Shown here: piece by piece, positions 1 through 8,463 of the stretch | Layout of the letters: every line of letters begins with the position of its first letter | How positions within the stretch are numbered: position 1 is the stretch's first letter | Source: Spirochaetaceae bacterium | GTDB taxonomy: Bacteria; Spirochaetota; Spirochaetia; SZUA-6; Bin103 | NCBI GenBank assembly: GCA_028821475.1 | Contig: JAPPGB010000173.1 | Location: 25,169-89,168, forward strand | DNA length: 64,000 nt | Direction of reading: 5' to 3' | Program-made: the position numbers and the translations under genes | Notes under the pieces: generated by a model | What the model was told of the DNA's origin: nothing | What the model saw: the letters and a program-made list of their open reading frames with translations, nothing else | The model's database searches: none

Positions 1-2
1 AC

Positions 3-215
3 TGGAAGTACGTGTACAACGCTCACGACATCGACGAGCTGTACGACGTGCGCAACGATCCCTGGGAGATGCACAACCGGATTGACGATCCGGCGGCACG
101 CGCCGCGCAGCAGGAGATGAAGGGCCGCCTGCTCGGCTGGAACGACGCCACCGGCGACCAGTTGCAATGGAACTGGGTACGCTGGAACTTCCCGGACCCG
201 ATCCCCCCGCGATAG
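3..215 (+). CDS. Sulfatase, C-terminal fragment (cut by window edge)
   Basis: Only the last 70 codons are in the window. The peptide reads WKYVYNAHDIDELYDVRNDP followed by EMHN. This is the typical C-terminal signature of arylsulfatase A-like enzymes, where the phrase ELYDL.NDP.E..N lies just before the end. Such enzymes hydrolyse sulfate esters on glycans or aryl compounds. The catalytic Cys/Ser and metal site would lie upstream, outside the window, so activity cannot be judged. The frame is open to the window edge and ends at TAG 213-215. A sulfatase next to glycan-type importers fits use of sulfated polysaccharides, but that link is inference. Confidence 0.75.
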   Translation, partial: WKYVYNAHDIDELYDVRNDPWEMHNRIDDPAARAAQQEMKGRLLGWNDATGDQLQWNWVRWNFPDPIPPR

Positions 216-251
216 TCGGCCTGCCGGCCTCGGCGACGGTTGCCCACGCGC

Positions 252-551
252 TCATCGGAGAGGCTGCGGCCGTGGGCTGGCGACCGGGCCGAAGCGTTGC
301 GCCGAGCGCGCCCGGGCCTTTGCGGCCTCCAACTCGCGGTTGCGCGGCGGGGCGCTGGTGACCAGCGTGTCGAGCAGGCGCGCTGTGGCAGAGGCTACTT
401 CGTCCACCGCCCGCAGGAACGCAGCTTCGTTTGCGCGCGACGGCTTGCTGGCGCCGGACACCTTGCGCACGTACTGCAGCGCGGCGGCGCGCATCTCCTC
501 GCGCGTGGCCGGCGGTGCGAAATTGTGCAGAGGACGAATGTTGCGGCACAT
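252..551 (-). CDS. DUF2277 family protein
   Basis: A 99-residue protein of unknown function that begins MCRNIRPLHNFAPPAT. This matches the very characteristic start of the DUF2277 family (MCRNI, then NF.PPAT), and the rest fits as well: an EE.RAAALQ.VRK.SG..KPS.ANE..F segment, a VDEVA...RLLD segment and a TSAPPR...E..KA..R motif. The length is that of the family (about 90-100 residues). The start at 551 was chosen because family members begin at MCRNI; an in-frame ATG lies 12 bases further up. No clear ribosome-binding site is visible. It is transcribed towards the sulfatase, with no obvious operon partner. Confidence 0.8.
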   Translation of the reverse strand: MCRNIRPLHNFAPPATREEMRAAALQYVRKVSGASKPSRANEAAFLRAVDEVASATARLLDTLVTSAPPRNRELEAAKARARSAQRFGPVASPRPQPLR

Positions 552-971
552 GACGGGTGGCATTGTAGACGAGTTCCGGCGGCAGCCGCGAGCCCGTACC
601 GGCACCGCGCACTCCATGGAGCAATCCGGCTCGGAGGCGAATCAGCAGTGGGTCGACGGTGTGCGCCCAGGGCGACGAGCCGCCACGGGCTGTCGAAGCG
701 GGCGCCGGAGCAGACGCGAATCTTGCACGCCGCACCGTCCCGCGCGGGCGGTACCGGCGGCGGTTGCCGCCCAATCCGATCGGCGGCCGGGTTCATGATG
801 GCTTGCTCTATTGCCTGGTCCGAAAAAGGCGTCCGGCGTGCGATGCCCGTGCATCGGTATTCATCGTCTTCCAGGTCACGGAGTGACCTCGCCGACTCAC
901 GAAAATCTAACTTGTGTTCCTTGCCACCGTGCGCTAATCTGCCGCCACCAACATCCGTGAGGAGGAATCGA
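552..971. other. Intergenic region, no supported gene
   Basis: 420 bases between the divergent DUF2277 and binding-protein genes. Open frames exist on both strands but show no family resemblance and no good start signals. The segment 849-886 is an inverted copy of a sequence found at 34441-34478. A ribosome-binding site, GAGGA, lies just before the ATG at 972. Confidence 0.5.
849..886 (+). repeat. Dispersed 38-bp repeat, copy 1
   Basis: The segment from gtgcatcggtattcatcg to the TGA at 884-886 matches the reverse complement of 34441-34478 at about 31 of 38 positions. Both copies lie upstream of a gene, 50-90 bases before a start codon. Function unknown. Confidence 0.45.
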
Positions 972-3038
972 ATGAGACACAGACTACTGTCGTGTGCCGG
1001 TTTGGCGGTCGGCGTCCTGCTGGCCGCGGTGCCGCTGTTTGCCAGCGGCGAAGAGGAAGGCGCCGCCGGCGGCGGCGCTGCCGCGATGGCCGCGGAAGGC
1101 AGCGACATCATCAAGATCGTTGGCCGCTACACCGTGAGGGAGAGTTGGCTCACCCCGCCGACGGCGTCGCAGGTGGGCATCACCACGTTCCAGGAGGCGC
1201 CGATGCTGGCCGCCCTGGTGGAGGCCGGCGAGTTGCCGCCGGTGGAGGACCGGCTGCCCGACGACCCGATGGTGATGGAGCCCTACTCGGAGGTGGGCAA
1301 GTACGGCGGCGAGCTGCGCGTGGCGCGCACCGGACCCACCGACTACGGCGACATGCACCGCGGCGCCAAGACGTTCCTGTTCCGCGCCGACCCGACCCTG
1401 AACGAGATCATCCCGCACGGCGCCAAGGGCTACACCTTGTCCGACGACCGCACCGTGCTCACCTTCCACCTGCGCGAGGGGATGAAGTGGTCGGACGGCA
1501 TGCCGTTCACCACCGCCGACTTCATGTGGGTGTACGACAACGTGTTCCTGAACCCGGACATCCCGAGTCAGGCAATCCGCTGGTCGAACGGCGGTGAGCT
1601 GTCCAAGTGGGAGGCGGTCGACGACTACACGCTGCGCATGACCTACGCGGAGCCGCTGACACCGACCTACCTGATCCCGCTGTTGAACTTCCACCGCACC
1701 CGGCAGGGCAACATCTACTCGCCGGTGCACTACATCGAGCAGTTCCACGCCGCATTCAACGACAAGGCCGAGGAGATGGCCAAGGCGGAGGGACACGAAA
1801 ACTGGATCGCTCACCTGCGCGCCCGCATGGAGACCGCGCCCAGGGAGGCGTACCCGCAGCCCAAGCTGGCCGCGTGGGTGCTGGAGAGCCGTGACTCGAC
1901 CGGCAAGTTCAGCGTGCGCAACCCGTACTTCTTCGCCGTCGACTCGGCCGGCAACCAGCTTCCCTACATCGACACCCTGCGGGCGATCTTCTTCGCCGAC
2001 AAGCAGGTGGCGATCCTGAACATGATGCAGGGCAAGGTGGACATCGGCGGGCGCATGATGGACCCGGCCAGTTTCGCCCTGTACAAGCAGAACGAAGAGG
2101 TGGGCGGCTACGGCGTGCGCGAGTGGCAGGACACCAAGACCAGCCGCGTCATCTTCATGCCCAACATGAACAGCGTGCACGAGGTCAAGGGGCCGGTGCT
2201 GTTCGACAAGCGGTTCCGGCAGGCGCTGTCGCTGGCCATCAACCGCCAGGAGATCAACGAGTTCGTGTTCCTGGGCCTGGCCACCCCGGCGCAGTACACG
2301 GTCGATCCGGGCGCCGCGTTCTACGACGAGGCGTGGGCACAGTCGTACGCCGAGTACGATCCGGAGGCGGCCAAGGCCAAGCTGGATGAGATGGGCATGA
2401 CCGACCGCGACGGCGACGGCTGGCGCGAGGCGCCGGGCGGCGAAGAGTTCATCCTCGACCTGCGGCCCCATACCAGCTCGGTGCTCGGCACCATGGGTGA
2501 CAACATCAGCGAGCTGGCCCGCACCTACTGGGAGGAGATCGGCATCAAGATCAACTACAAGCAGATCGCCCAGGAGCTGCAGTCGCAGTTGCTGAACGCC
2601 AACGAACTGGACATCGTGATCTTCGTCTCCGAGCACTACATGCCGAGCCGGCTGTCGTCGCCGCCGCCATTCGGGGGCGACGTGATCATCCACTCGCTGG
2701 AGTGGCGCAACTTCTACCGCCACCAGCGCTGGCTGGACGGTGGCAAGCAGGGTGACGAGCCGCCGATGGGCACCGAGCCGCCGCCGGAGTGGAAGCAGTG
2801 GATCGACGACTGGCACGCCTGGGTCGACGCTGCCGACGCCGAGGAGTTCAACCGCATCGGCGCCAAGGTGTGGGCGTTCCAGGCCGAGCAACTGCCGGTC
2901 ATCGGCACGGTGGCCAAGGCGGTGCGGCCGATCATCATCAACAGCCGCATCAACAACGTACCGGACGTGCTGCCGTTCTCGTTCGAGAGCTTCCTCTGGG
3001 TGCAGACTCTGCCGGCCCAGTGGTACATCGACGAGTAG
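972..3038 (+). CDS. ABC transporter substrate-binding protein, family 5 (peptide/oligosaccharide)
   Basis: A 688-residue periplasmic solute-binding protein of the SBP_bac_5 (DppA/OppA-like) family, which delivers ligand to the two permeases encoded next. Residues 1-22 form a signal peptide ending VPLFASG, followed by EEEGAAGGG. There is no lipobox cysteine; this arrangement is common in spirochaete binding proteins. The family core is visible as LTFHLREGMKWSDGMPFT, the DFMWVYD segment and FRQALSLAINRQEINE. The frame is open far upstream, but the ATG at 972 has GAGGA seven bases before it and starts the signal peptide. The ligand is unknown; long members of this type often bind oligosaccharides rather than peptides. 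Confidence 0.9.
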   Translation: MRHRLLSCAGLAVGVLLAAVPLFASGEEEGAAGGGAAAMAAEGSDIIKIVGRYTVRESWLTPPTASQVGITTFQEAPMLAALVEAGELPPVEDRLPDDPMVMEPYSEVGKYGGELRVARTGPTDYGDMHRGAKTFLFRADPTLNEIIPHGAKGYTLSDDRTVLTFHLREGMKWSDGMPFTTADFMWVYDNVFLNPDIPSQAIRWSNGGELSKWEAVDDYTLRMTYAEPLTPTYLIPLLNFHRTRQGNIYSPVHYIEQFHAAFNDKAEEMAKAEGHENWIAHLRARMETAPREAYPQPKLAAWVLESRDSTGKFSVRNPYFFAVDSAGNQLPYIDTLRAIFFADKQVAILNMMQGKVDIGGRMMDPASFALYKQNEEVGGYGVREWQDTKTSRVIFMPNMNSVHEVKGPVLFDKRFRQALSLAINRQEINEFVFLGLATPAQYTVDPGAAFYDEAWAQSYAEYDPEAAKAKLDEMGMTDRDGDGWREAPGGEEFILDLRPHTSSVLGTMGDNISELARTYWEEIGIKINYKQIAQELQSQLLNANELDIVIFVSEHYMPSRLSSPPPFGGDVIIHSLEWRNFYRHQRWLDGGKQGDEPPMGTEPPPEWKQWIDDWHAWVDAADAEEFNRIGAKVWAFQAEQLPVIGTVAKAVRPIIINSRINNVPDVLPFSFESFLWVQTLPAQWYIDE

Positions 3039-3069
3039 CGCAGGCGCGCCGACGCTGACGAAACCTCAA

Positions 3070-3099
3070 GGCCGCACCTCCCCGCGCGGGGGTGCGGCC
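3070..3099 (+). promoter_or_regulatory. Intercistronic hairpin between binding protein and permease
   Basis: ggccgcacc (3070-3078) pairs perfectly with ggtgcggcc (3091-3099), and the intervening bases contain the self-complementary cccgcgcggg. No T-run follows, so it is not a classical terminator. It ends 14 bases before the ATG of the permease. A similar hairpin occupies the same place in the second operon (6243-6278). This position suggests mRNA stabilisation of the binding-protein transcript or partial attenuation; that role is inferred. Confidence 0.6.
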
Positions 3100-3113
3100 G
3101 GTAAGGGGCCGCG

Positions 3114-4109
3114 ATGGTCGACTATCTGATCCGCCGGTTCATGAACATGCTCCTGGCGCTGATCGTGATCTCGTTCCTGTCGTTCGTGATCATCCAGTTG
3201 CCGCCGGGCGACTACCTGACCAGCTACATCACCCGCCTGCGCGCGCAGGGGGAGTTGGTGAGCGAGGAGATGGTGGCCAGCCTGACCATGCAGTACGGGC
3301 TCGACAAGTCGTTCATGGGCCAGTACTGGAAGTGGATCACCAACTTCGTGCAGGGCGACATGGGGCAGTCGTTCCGCTACCAGACCCCGGTCAACGACCT
3401 GGTGTGGGAGCGGATCGGGCTGACCCTGGTGATCTCGACTTCCTCCCTGATGTTCATCTGGGTCGTGGCCTTCCCGGTGGGCATCTACGTGGCGGTGCGG
3501 CAGTATTCGCCGGGCGACTACGTGGCGACGTTCTTCAGCTTCATCGGGCTGGCGATTCCCAACTTCATGCTGGCGCTGGTGCTGATGTACGTCAGCTTCC
3601 GCTACTTGCGGATCGACGTGGGCGGCCTGTTCTCGCTGGAGTACCAGGACGCTCCCTGGTCGTTCGGCAAGGTGATCGACCTGATCGGCCACCTGTGGAT
3701 TCCCACCATCGTGCTCGGCTCGGCCGGCACCGCGGGGCTGGTGCGCATCATGCGCGCCAACCTGCTCGACGAGTTGCGCAAGCTGTACGTGATTACGGCG
3801 CGCGCCAAGGGGCTGGCCGAGAACCGCATCGTGATGAAGTACCCGGTGCGGGTGGCGCTCAACCCGTTCATCAGCACCGTGGGGTGGACCCTGCCGCAAC
3901 TGATATCGGGCGCCACCATCACCGCGGTAGTGCTCAACCTGCCCACCACCGGCCCGCTGCTGATCGACGCGCTGCTGGCGCAGGACATGTTCCTGGCCGG
4001 CAGCTTCATCATGCTGCTGAGTATTCTCACGGTGATAGGCACGCTGATATCGGACCTGCTGCTGATCGTGATCGATCCGCGCATCCGGTTCGAGAAGAAA
4101 GCGGGCTAG
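3114..4109 (+). CDS. ABC transporter permease, DppB-like
   Basis: A 331-residue inner-membrane subunit of the family-5 importer. It starts MVDYLIRRFMNMLLALIVIS, the usual first membrane helix of DppB/OppB proteins, followed by a periplasmic loop and further helices. The ATPase-contact EAA loop is visible near residues 218-245 as ITARAKGLAENRIVMKYPVR. The C-terminus DPRIRFEKKAG is typical of the family. An aagggg site precedes the ATG. It lies 75 bases after the binding protein and 13 bases before the second permease, so the three form one operon. No ATPase follows. Confidence 0.92.
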   Translation: MVDYLIRRFMNMLLALIVISFLSFVIIQLPPGDYLTSYITRLRAQGELVSEEMVASLTMQYGLDKSFMGQYWKWITNFVQGDMGQSFRYQTPVNDLVWERIGLTLVISTSSLMFIWVVAFPVGIYVAVRQYSPGDYVATFFSFIGLAIPNFMLALVLMYVSFRYLRIDVGGLFSLEYQDAPWSFGKVIDLIGHLWIPTIVLGSAGTAGLVRIMRANLLDELRKLYVITARAKGLAENRIVMKYPVRVALNPFISTVGWTLPQLISGATITAVVLNLPTTGPLLIDALLAQDMFLAGSFIMLLSILTVIGTLISDLLLIVIDPRIRFEKKAG

Positions 4110-4122
4110 GCGGGGTCGGTCG

Positions 4123-5313
4123 ATGACGGAGGCGGATCGCGGGCACGGCCCCCAGGTCGAGACTCGCGAACTGGTGGTGCCGCGCGTAACGGACGCGGAG
4201 CGCGCCGCCGCGCTCGACGACCGCGACGACCGCGAGTTCTACGCGTCGCAGTGGCAGCTCATGCGGCGCCGCTTCTTCCGCCACAAGGTGGCCCTCGGCG
4301 CGATGATCGTGCTCGCGGTACTGTACCTTGCGGCGCTGTTCTCGCCGTTCCTGAGCCCGCACGACCCGGTGCTGCGCAGCCTGGCCTACAAGGAGGCGCC
4401 GCCCATGGTGGTGCGCTTGTTCGAGGAGGGGCGCCTGCGCGGGCCGTTCGTGTACCCGCTGGTGAGCGAGCTGGACCGGGAGACCTACGAGAACGTCTAC
4501 CAGGAGGATCGCGCGCAGCGCTACCCGGTGAAGCTGTTCGTGCGCGGATTCGAGTACAAGCTGTTCGGGCTGTTCCCGTCCGACAGGCACCTGTTCGGCA
4601 CCGGCGTGGAGGGCGTCCCGGTGCACCTGTTCGGCACCGACTCACTCGGCCGCGACGTGTTCTCGCGCACCCTGTACGGCGCCCAGATCTCGCTGTCGGT
4701 GGGCCTGGTCGGGGTGGCGATCAGCTTCTTCCTGGGCATCCTGATCGGCGGCGTGGCCGGCTTCTTCGGCGGCACCGTGGACGAGGTGATCCAGCGCATG
4801 ATCGAGATCATCATCGGCATTCCCAGCCTGCCGCTGTGGATGGGGCTGAGCGCGGCACTGCCTACCGGCTGGCCGGTGCTCAAGATGTACTTCGCCATCA
4901 CCGTGATCGTGTCGCTGATCGGCTGGACCAGCCTGGCGCGCGTGGTGCGCGGCAAGTTCCTGTCGCTGCGCGAGGAGGACTTCGTGGTGGCCGCCAAGCT
5001 GGCCGGCCGGCGCGACGTGCCCACCATCTTCCTGCACATGGTGCCGTCGTTCCTGAGCCACATCATTGCCTCACTGACCCTGGCGATCCCGACCATGATC
5101 CTGGCCGAGACCGCGCTCAGCTTCCTGGGCCTGGGCATGCAGCCGCCGGCGATCAGTTGGGGCGTGCTGCTCAAGGCGGCCCAGAACGTGCACTCCATCG
5201 CCCTGGCACCCTGGTTGATGATCCCCGGCCTGTTCGTGATCATTACCGTGCTCGCCTTCAACTTCGTCGGCGACGGCCTCCGCGACGCCGCCGACCCCTA
5301 CGCATCACATTGA
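4123..5313 (+). CDS. ABC transporter permease, DppC-like
   Basis: A 396-residue partner permease. It carries a long N-terminal segment with one membrane helix near residues 55-80, then a ~90-residue periplasmic insert that makes it longer than classical DppC (about 300). The core begins at LFGTDSLGRDVFSRTLYGAQ, the family hallmark, and the EAA loop lies in VAAKLAGRRDVPTIFLHMVP. The tail GDGLRDAADPYASH is typical. The last 39 coding bases plus 14 bases beyond the stop belong to the direct repeat found again at 8388, 13346 and 22860. Confidence 0.92.
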   Translation: MTEADRGHGPQVETRELVVPRVTDAERAAALDDRDDREFYASQWQLMRRRFFRHKVALGAMIVLAVLYLAALFSPFLSPHDPVLRSLAYKEAPPMVVRLFEEGRLRGPFVYPLVSELDRETYENVYQEDRAQRYPVKLFVRGFEYKLFGLFPSDRHLFGTGVEGVPVHLFGTDSLGRDVFSRTLYGAQISLSVGLVGVAISFFLGILIGGVAGFFGGTVDEVIQRMIEIIIGIPSLPLWMGLSAALPTGWPVLKMYFAITVIVSLIGWTSLARVVRGKFLSLREEDFVVAAKLAGRRDVPTIFLHMVPSFLSHIIASLTLAIPTMILAETALSFLGLGMQPPAISWGVLLKAAQNVHSIALAPWLMIPGLFVIITVLAFNFVGDGLRDAADPYASH

Positions 5314-5327
5314 TGCGTCTCGCCTCC
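5275..5327 (+). repeat. Permease-tail direct repeat, copy 1
   Basis: Bases 5275-5303 are identical over 29 bases to 8388-8416 and 22860-22888. The following bases (catcacattgatgcg, then tctcgcctcc) are similar but not identical, so similarity continues about 14 bases past the stop codon. Directly after it comes the truncated binding-protein gene, so this copy marks a breakpoint. Confidence 0.75.
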
Positions 5328-6184
5328 TGCTGACCAAGGACTGGCTCGACCACCCGTTGATCTTCTTCTTCAACAACGCGCCGGCGGACCCGGTGCTCAG
5401 GGAGCTGGTGCAGGACCCGCGTCTCGGCCAGGCGATGTCGCTGGCGCTCGACCGGCAGGACTTCATCGAGTCTCTGTTCCTGGGCTTCGGCCGTCCCGCG
5501 CAGGTGTCGCCGGTGCGCGGCAACCCGATGTTCAGACAGGAGCTGGAAGATTCCTACGCCGCCTACGATCCCGACCAGGCCAATGCCCTGCTCGATGCGA
5601 TGGGCCTGGAGTGGGATGCCAACAACGAGTTCCGCCTGCGTCCCGACGGCGAGCGGTTTACCATTCCGCTGACCTACTACGAGGTGTTCCCGTCGGTCAC
5701 GCCGGGTTCCGAGCTGGCGTCGCAGTACTGGAAGGATATCGGTATCCACGTGCCTACCAAGGCGATGGACGGCGGCGCTTGGTGGACGGCGTTCCAGGCC
5801 AATGAGCACGTGCTCACTACCTGGGGCCTGGGCAGCGCCAGTGTCGTGCCGTCCTGGTTCTTCCAGGGCTTCAGCACCACCACACCCACCTGGTGGCGCT
5901 GGTACCAGACCGGCGGCGCCGAGGGTGTCGAGCCGACCGAAGCCGGCAAGCGCGTGTACGAATTGCGCGACATCATCCAGTCCACCCCGTCCGCGGAGGA
6001 GCGCTTGGCCGCCAGTCGCGAGGTGTTCGAGATTCAGGCCGAGCACCTGTGGGTGATCGGCGTGGCGGTGGACGTTCCCTCGCCGCTGGTGCACTCCCGG
6101 CGGATCGGCAACATCGGCATCGCCAAGGATTTCTACAACATCACCGTGCTCGACGGCGGCGAACAGTGGTTCTTCAAGAACTGA
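5315..6184 (+). pseudogene. Binding protein of family 5, N-terminally truncated
   Basis: About 290 codons encode only the C-terminal half of an SBP_bac_5 protein. The reading frame enters from the repeat and continues TKDWLDHPLIFFFNNAPADP, then GQAMSLALDRQDFIESLFLG, and ends in LDGGEQWFFKN. The usual signal peptide and the first ~300 residues are missing. A TTG at 5357 could serve as a start, but no ribosome-binding site is evident and a product would lack the export signal. The break coincides with the permease-tail repeat. The remaining gene is intact and not frameshifted, so the truncation is recent or the joint is an assembly error. Confidence 0.8.
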
Positions 6185-6242
6185 TGGTTCTTCAAGATAT
6201 AGCCTTCCAGAGCGATTGATCCGCACCAGCGGAACGTGATGT

Positions 6243-6278
6243 GCCCGTCGGCCGCCGTGGTAACGGCTGCCGGCGGGC
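6243..6278 (+). promoter_or_regulatory. Intercistronic hairpin before second permease operon
   Basis: gcccgtcggccgccg (6243-6257) pairs with cggctgccggcgggc (6264-6278) at 13 of 15 positions around the loop tggtaa. It ends 9 bases before the GTG start of the permease, the same place as the hairpin at 3070-3099. No T-run follows. Confidence 0.55.
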
Positions 6279-6287
6279 GCTAATGCT

Positions 6288-7280
6288 GTGCTGTACTACC
6301 TCCTGCGCCGCTCGCTCTACATGCTGCTGCTGCTGGTGGTGCTGTCGATGGCGGGCTTCGCCATCATCCAGCTCCCGCCCGGCGACTACCTGAACAGCTA
6401 TATCCAGGCGCTGGCGATGCGCGGCGCCGCCCCGGACGAGGCGGAGCTGGCCGCGCTCAAGCGGCAGTACGGCCTCGACCTGCCGCTGCACCGCCAATAC
6501 CTGAAGTGGGCCGGGCGCGCGCTGGCCGGCGATTTCGGTCGCTCCATGGACTGGCGCAAGCCGGTATCGGAGCTGATCGCCGACCGCATGCTGCTGACGG
6601 TGATCATGAACGCCGCGGCGATGGTGTTCATCTACGTGGTGGCGATCCCGATCGGGATCTTCGCCGCCACCCACCAGTACTCGGTCGGCGACCATGCGCT
6701 GACGGTGGTCAGCCTGACCGGGCTGGCGACGCCGCAGTTCCTGCTCGCGCTGGTGCTGATGGTGTTCATGGTGCGCAACTTCGGCGCCAGCGTCGGTGGC
6801 CTGTTCTCGCCCGAGTACGTCGACGCCGCCTGGAGCGTGGGCCGGGTGATCGACCTGCTGGCGCACCTGCCGGTGCCGGTGGTCATCATCGGCCTGTCCG
6901 GTACCGCGGCGCTGATCCGGGTGATGCGCAGCGGGGTGCTCGACGAGTTGAAGAAACAGTACGTGGTGACCGCCCGCGCCAAGGGCGCCACCGAGCGCGC
7001 GCTGCTGTTCAAGTACCCGGTGCGGGTGGCGATCAACCCGATCATCAGCACGGTCGGCTGGATGCTGCCGGCCACCATCTCGGGCGGGACGATCACGGCG
7101 GTGGTGCTCAGCCTGCCCACGGTGGGGCCGATGCTGCTGCGCGCCCTGCGCAACCAGGACATGTTCCTGGGCGGCACCATCGTCATGCTGCTCGGCTTCC
7201 TGACCGTGATCGGGACCTTCGTCTCCGACATGTTGCTGATGTGGATCGACCCGCGCATCCGCTACGAACGGAGCCGTTGA
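6288..7280 (+). CDS. ABC transporter permease, DppB-like (second operon)
   Basis: A 330-residue inner-membrane permease starting MLYYLLRRSLYMLLLLVVLS from GTG. It is clearly paralogous to the permease at 3114: both share the segment IIQLPPGDYLNSYI/TSYI and the closing DPRIRYE. The EAA loop is VTARAKGATERALLFKYPVR. It forms the channel of a family-5 importer together with the following gene, from which it is separated by 3 bases. Its own binding protein is the truncated gene upstream, so the transporter may depend on another binding protein. ATPases are not encoded nearby. Confidence 0.9.
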   Translation: MLYYLLRRSLYMLLLLVVLSMAGFAIIQLPPGDYLNSYIQALAMRGAAPDEAELAALKRQYGLDLPLHRQYLKWAGRALAGDFGRSMDWRKPVSELIADRMLLTVIMNAAAMVFIYVVAIPIGIFAATHQYSVGDHALTVVSLTGLATPQFLLALVLMVFMVRNFGASVGGLFSPEYVDAAWSVGRVIDLLAHLPVPVVIIGLSGTAALIRVMRSGVLDELKKQYVVTARAKGATERALLFKYPVRVAINPIISTVGWMLPATISGGTITAVVLSLPTVGPMLLRALRNQDMFLGGTIVMLLGFLTVIGTFVSDMLLMWIDPRIRYERSR

Positions 7281-7283
7281 ACG

Positions 7284-8426
7284 GTGGCGGAGCCGCAGGT
7301 GTCGAGTGCTGCCGCGACCGCCGCCGAGCAGGCGGAAGAGCGCCTCTTTCTCGCTTCGCAGTGGCGCCTCATGTGGCGCCGGCTGGGCCGCCACCGGGTG
7401 GCGCTGGCCGGCGGCGTGGTGCTGCTGCTGTTCTACCTTACCATGTGCCTGGGCGCGGAATTCTGCGCCACCTACACCAGGGACACCCGCTTCAAGGCGT
7501 TCTCGTTCGCCCCGCCGGCGCGGATTCGCGTGGTCGACGCCGACGGGCGCCTGCGGCTGCCGTTCGTGTACGGCCTGGAGTCGGGACGCGATCCGGTTTC
7601 GTTCCGCAAGGTGTACACCGAGGACGTGAGCGTCCGTTACCCGCTGCGCCTGTTCGCGCGCGGCGAGCCGTACCTGCTGTGGGGGCTGTTCCCGGCCGAA
7701 CGCCACTTCATCGGCGTGGACGAGCCGGGCCTGCTGCTGCTGTTCGGCAGCGACGAGCTGGGCCGCGACCTGTTTTCGCGCACCCTGTACGGCGGCCGCA
7801 TCTCGCTGTCGATCGGCCTGGTCGGGGTGGCGGTGAGCTTCGTGCTCGGCTGCATCCTGGGCGGGCTGTCGGGGTTCTACGGCGGCGGCATCGACAATGC
7901 CATTCAGCGCGTCATCGAGTTCCTGCTGTCGATACCCACCATCCCGCTGTGGATGGCGCTGGCGGCGGCGGTACCGGTGGACTGGCCGCCGCTACGGGTG
8001 TACTTCGGCATCACCATCATCCTGTCGATCATCGGCTGGACGGCGCTGGCGCGGGTGGTGCGCGGCAAGCTGATCAGCACTCGCGAGGAGGACTTCGTGG
8101 TGGCGGCGCAGATCGCCGGCTCGACCGAGCGCAAGATCATCGTGCGCCACCTGCTGCCCTCGTTCCTGAGCTACCTGATCGTCGACCTGACGCTGTCGAT
8201 CCCGCGCATGATCCTGGGCGAGACGGCGCTCAGCTTCCTGGGCCTGGGGCTGCGCCCGCCGGTGGTGAGTTGGGGGGTGCTGCTGAACCAGGCGCAGAAC
8301 GTCAAGGCGGTGGCCCTGCACCCGTGGATGCTGATCCCGGCGGTGTTCGTGATCGTGTCGGTGCTGGCCTTCAACCTGCTCGGCGACGGCCTCCGCGACG
8401 CCGCCGACCCCTACGCCTCGCATTGA
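7284..8426 (+). CDS. ABC transporter permease, DppC-like (second operon)
   Basis: A 380-residue permease read from GTG at 7284. It has an N-terminal helix near residues 40-60, the periplasmic insert, the LFGSDELGRDLFSRTLYGGR hallmark and an EAA loop in VAAQIAGSTERKIIVRHLLP. It ends GDGLRDAADPYASH. Bases 7552-8404 show no difference from 12510-13362, while the first ~270 bases differ at scattered, mostly silent positions. This is the sign of gene conversion, a recent duplication or assembly merging. The stop lies inside the permease-tail repeat, after which the composition drops into the methyltransferase island. Confidence 0.9.
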   Translation: MAEPQVSSAAATAAEQAEERLFLASQWRLMWRRLGRHRVALAGGVVLLLFYLTMCLGAEFCATYTRDTRFKAFSFAPPARIRVVDADGRLRLPFVYGLESGRDPVSFRKVYTEDVSVRYPLRLFARGEPYLLWGLFPAERHFIGVDEPGLLLLFGSDELGRDLFSRTLYGGRISLSIGLVGVAVSFVLGCILGGLSGFYGGGIDNAIQRVIEFLLSIPTIPLWMALAAAVPVDWPPLRVYFGITIILSIIGWTALARVVRGKLISTREEDFVVAAQIAGSTERKIIVRHLLPSFLSYLIVDLTLSIPRMILGETALSFLGLGLRPPVVSWGVLLNQAQNVKAVALHPWMLIPAVFVIVSVLAFNLLGDGLRDAADPYASH

Positions 8427-8440
8427 CACGCCTTGCCTCC
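8388..8440 (+). repeat. Permease-tail direct repeat, copy 2
   Basis: 29 identical bases (8388-8416) shared with copies 1 and 4, then cattgacacg and ccttgcctcc. It forms the left border of the restriction-modification block; the methyltransferase gene ends 24 bases further on. Confidence 0.75.
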
Positions 8441-8463
8441 CCTGGATTGGAATTGGACGCAGT

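Noticed and set aside
240..971. In-frame extension of the binding-protein gene by 244 codons
   Set aside because: The ATG at 972 has a ribosome-binding site and starts a signal peptide; the extension has no family resemblance and overlaps the DUF2277 gene.
984..2891. 635-codon open frame on the minus strand
   Set aside because: Lies entirely opposite the binding-protein gene; its composition (L, V, H, R-rich) is typical of antisense frames in GC-rich genes.
3070..3099. Hairpin as rho-independent terminator
   Set aside because: No T-run follows and the permease start is 14 bases away in the same operon.
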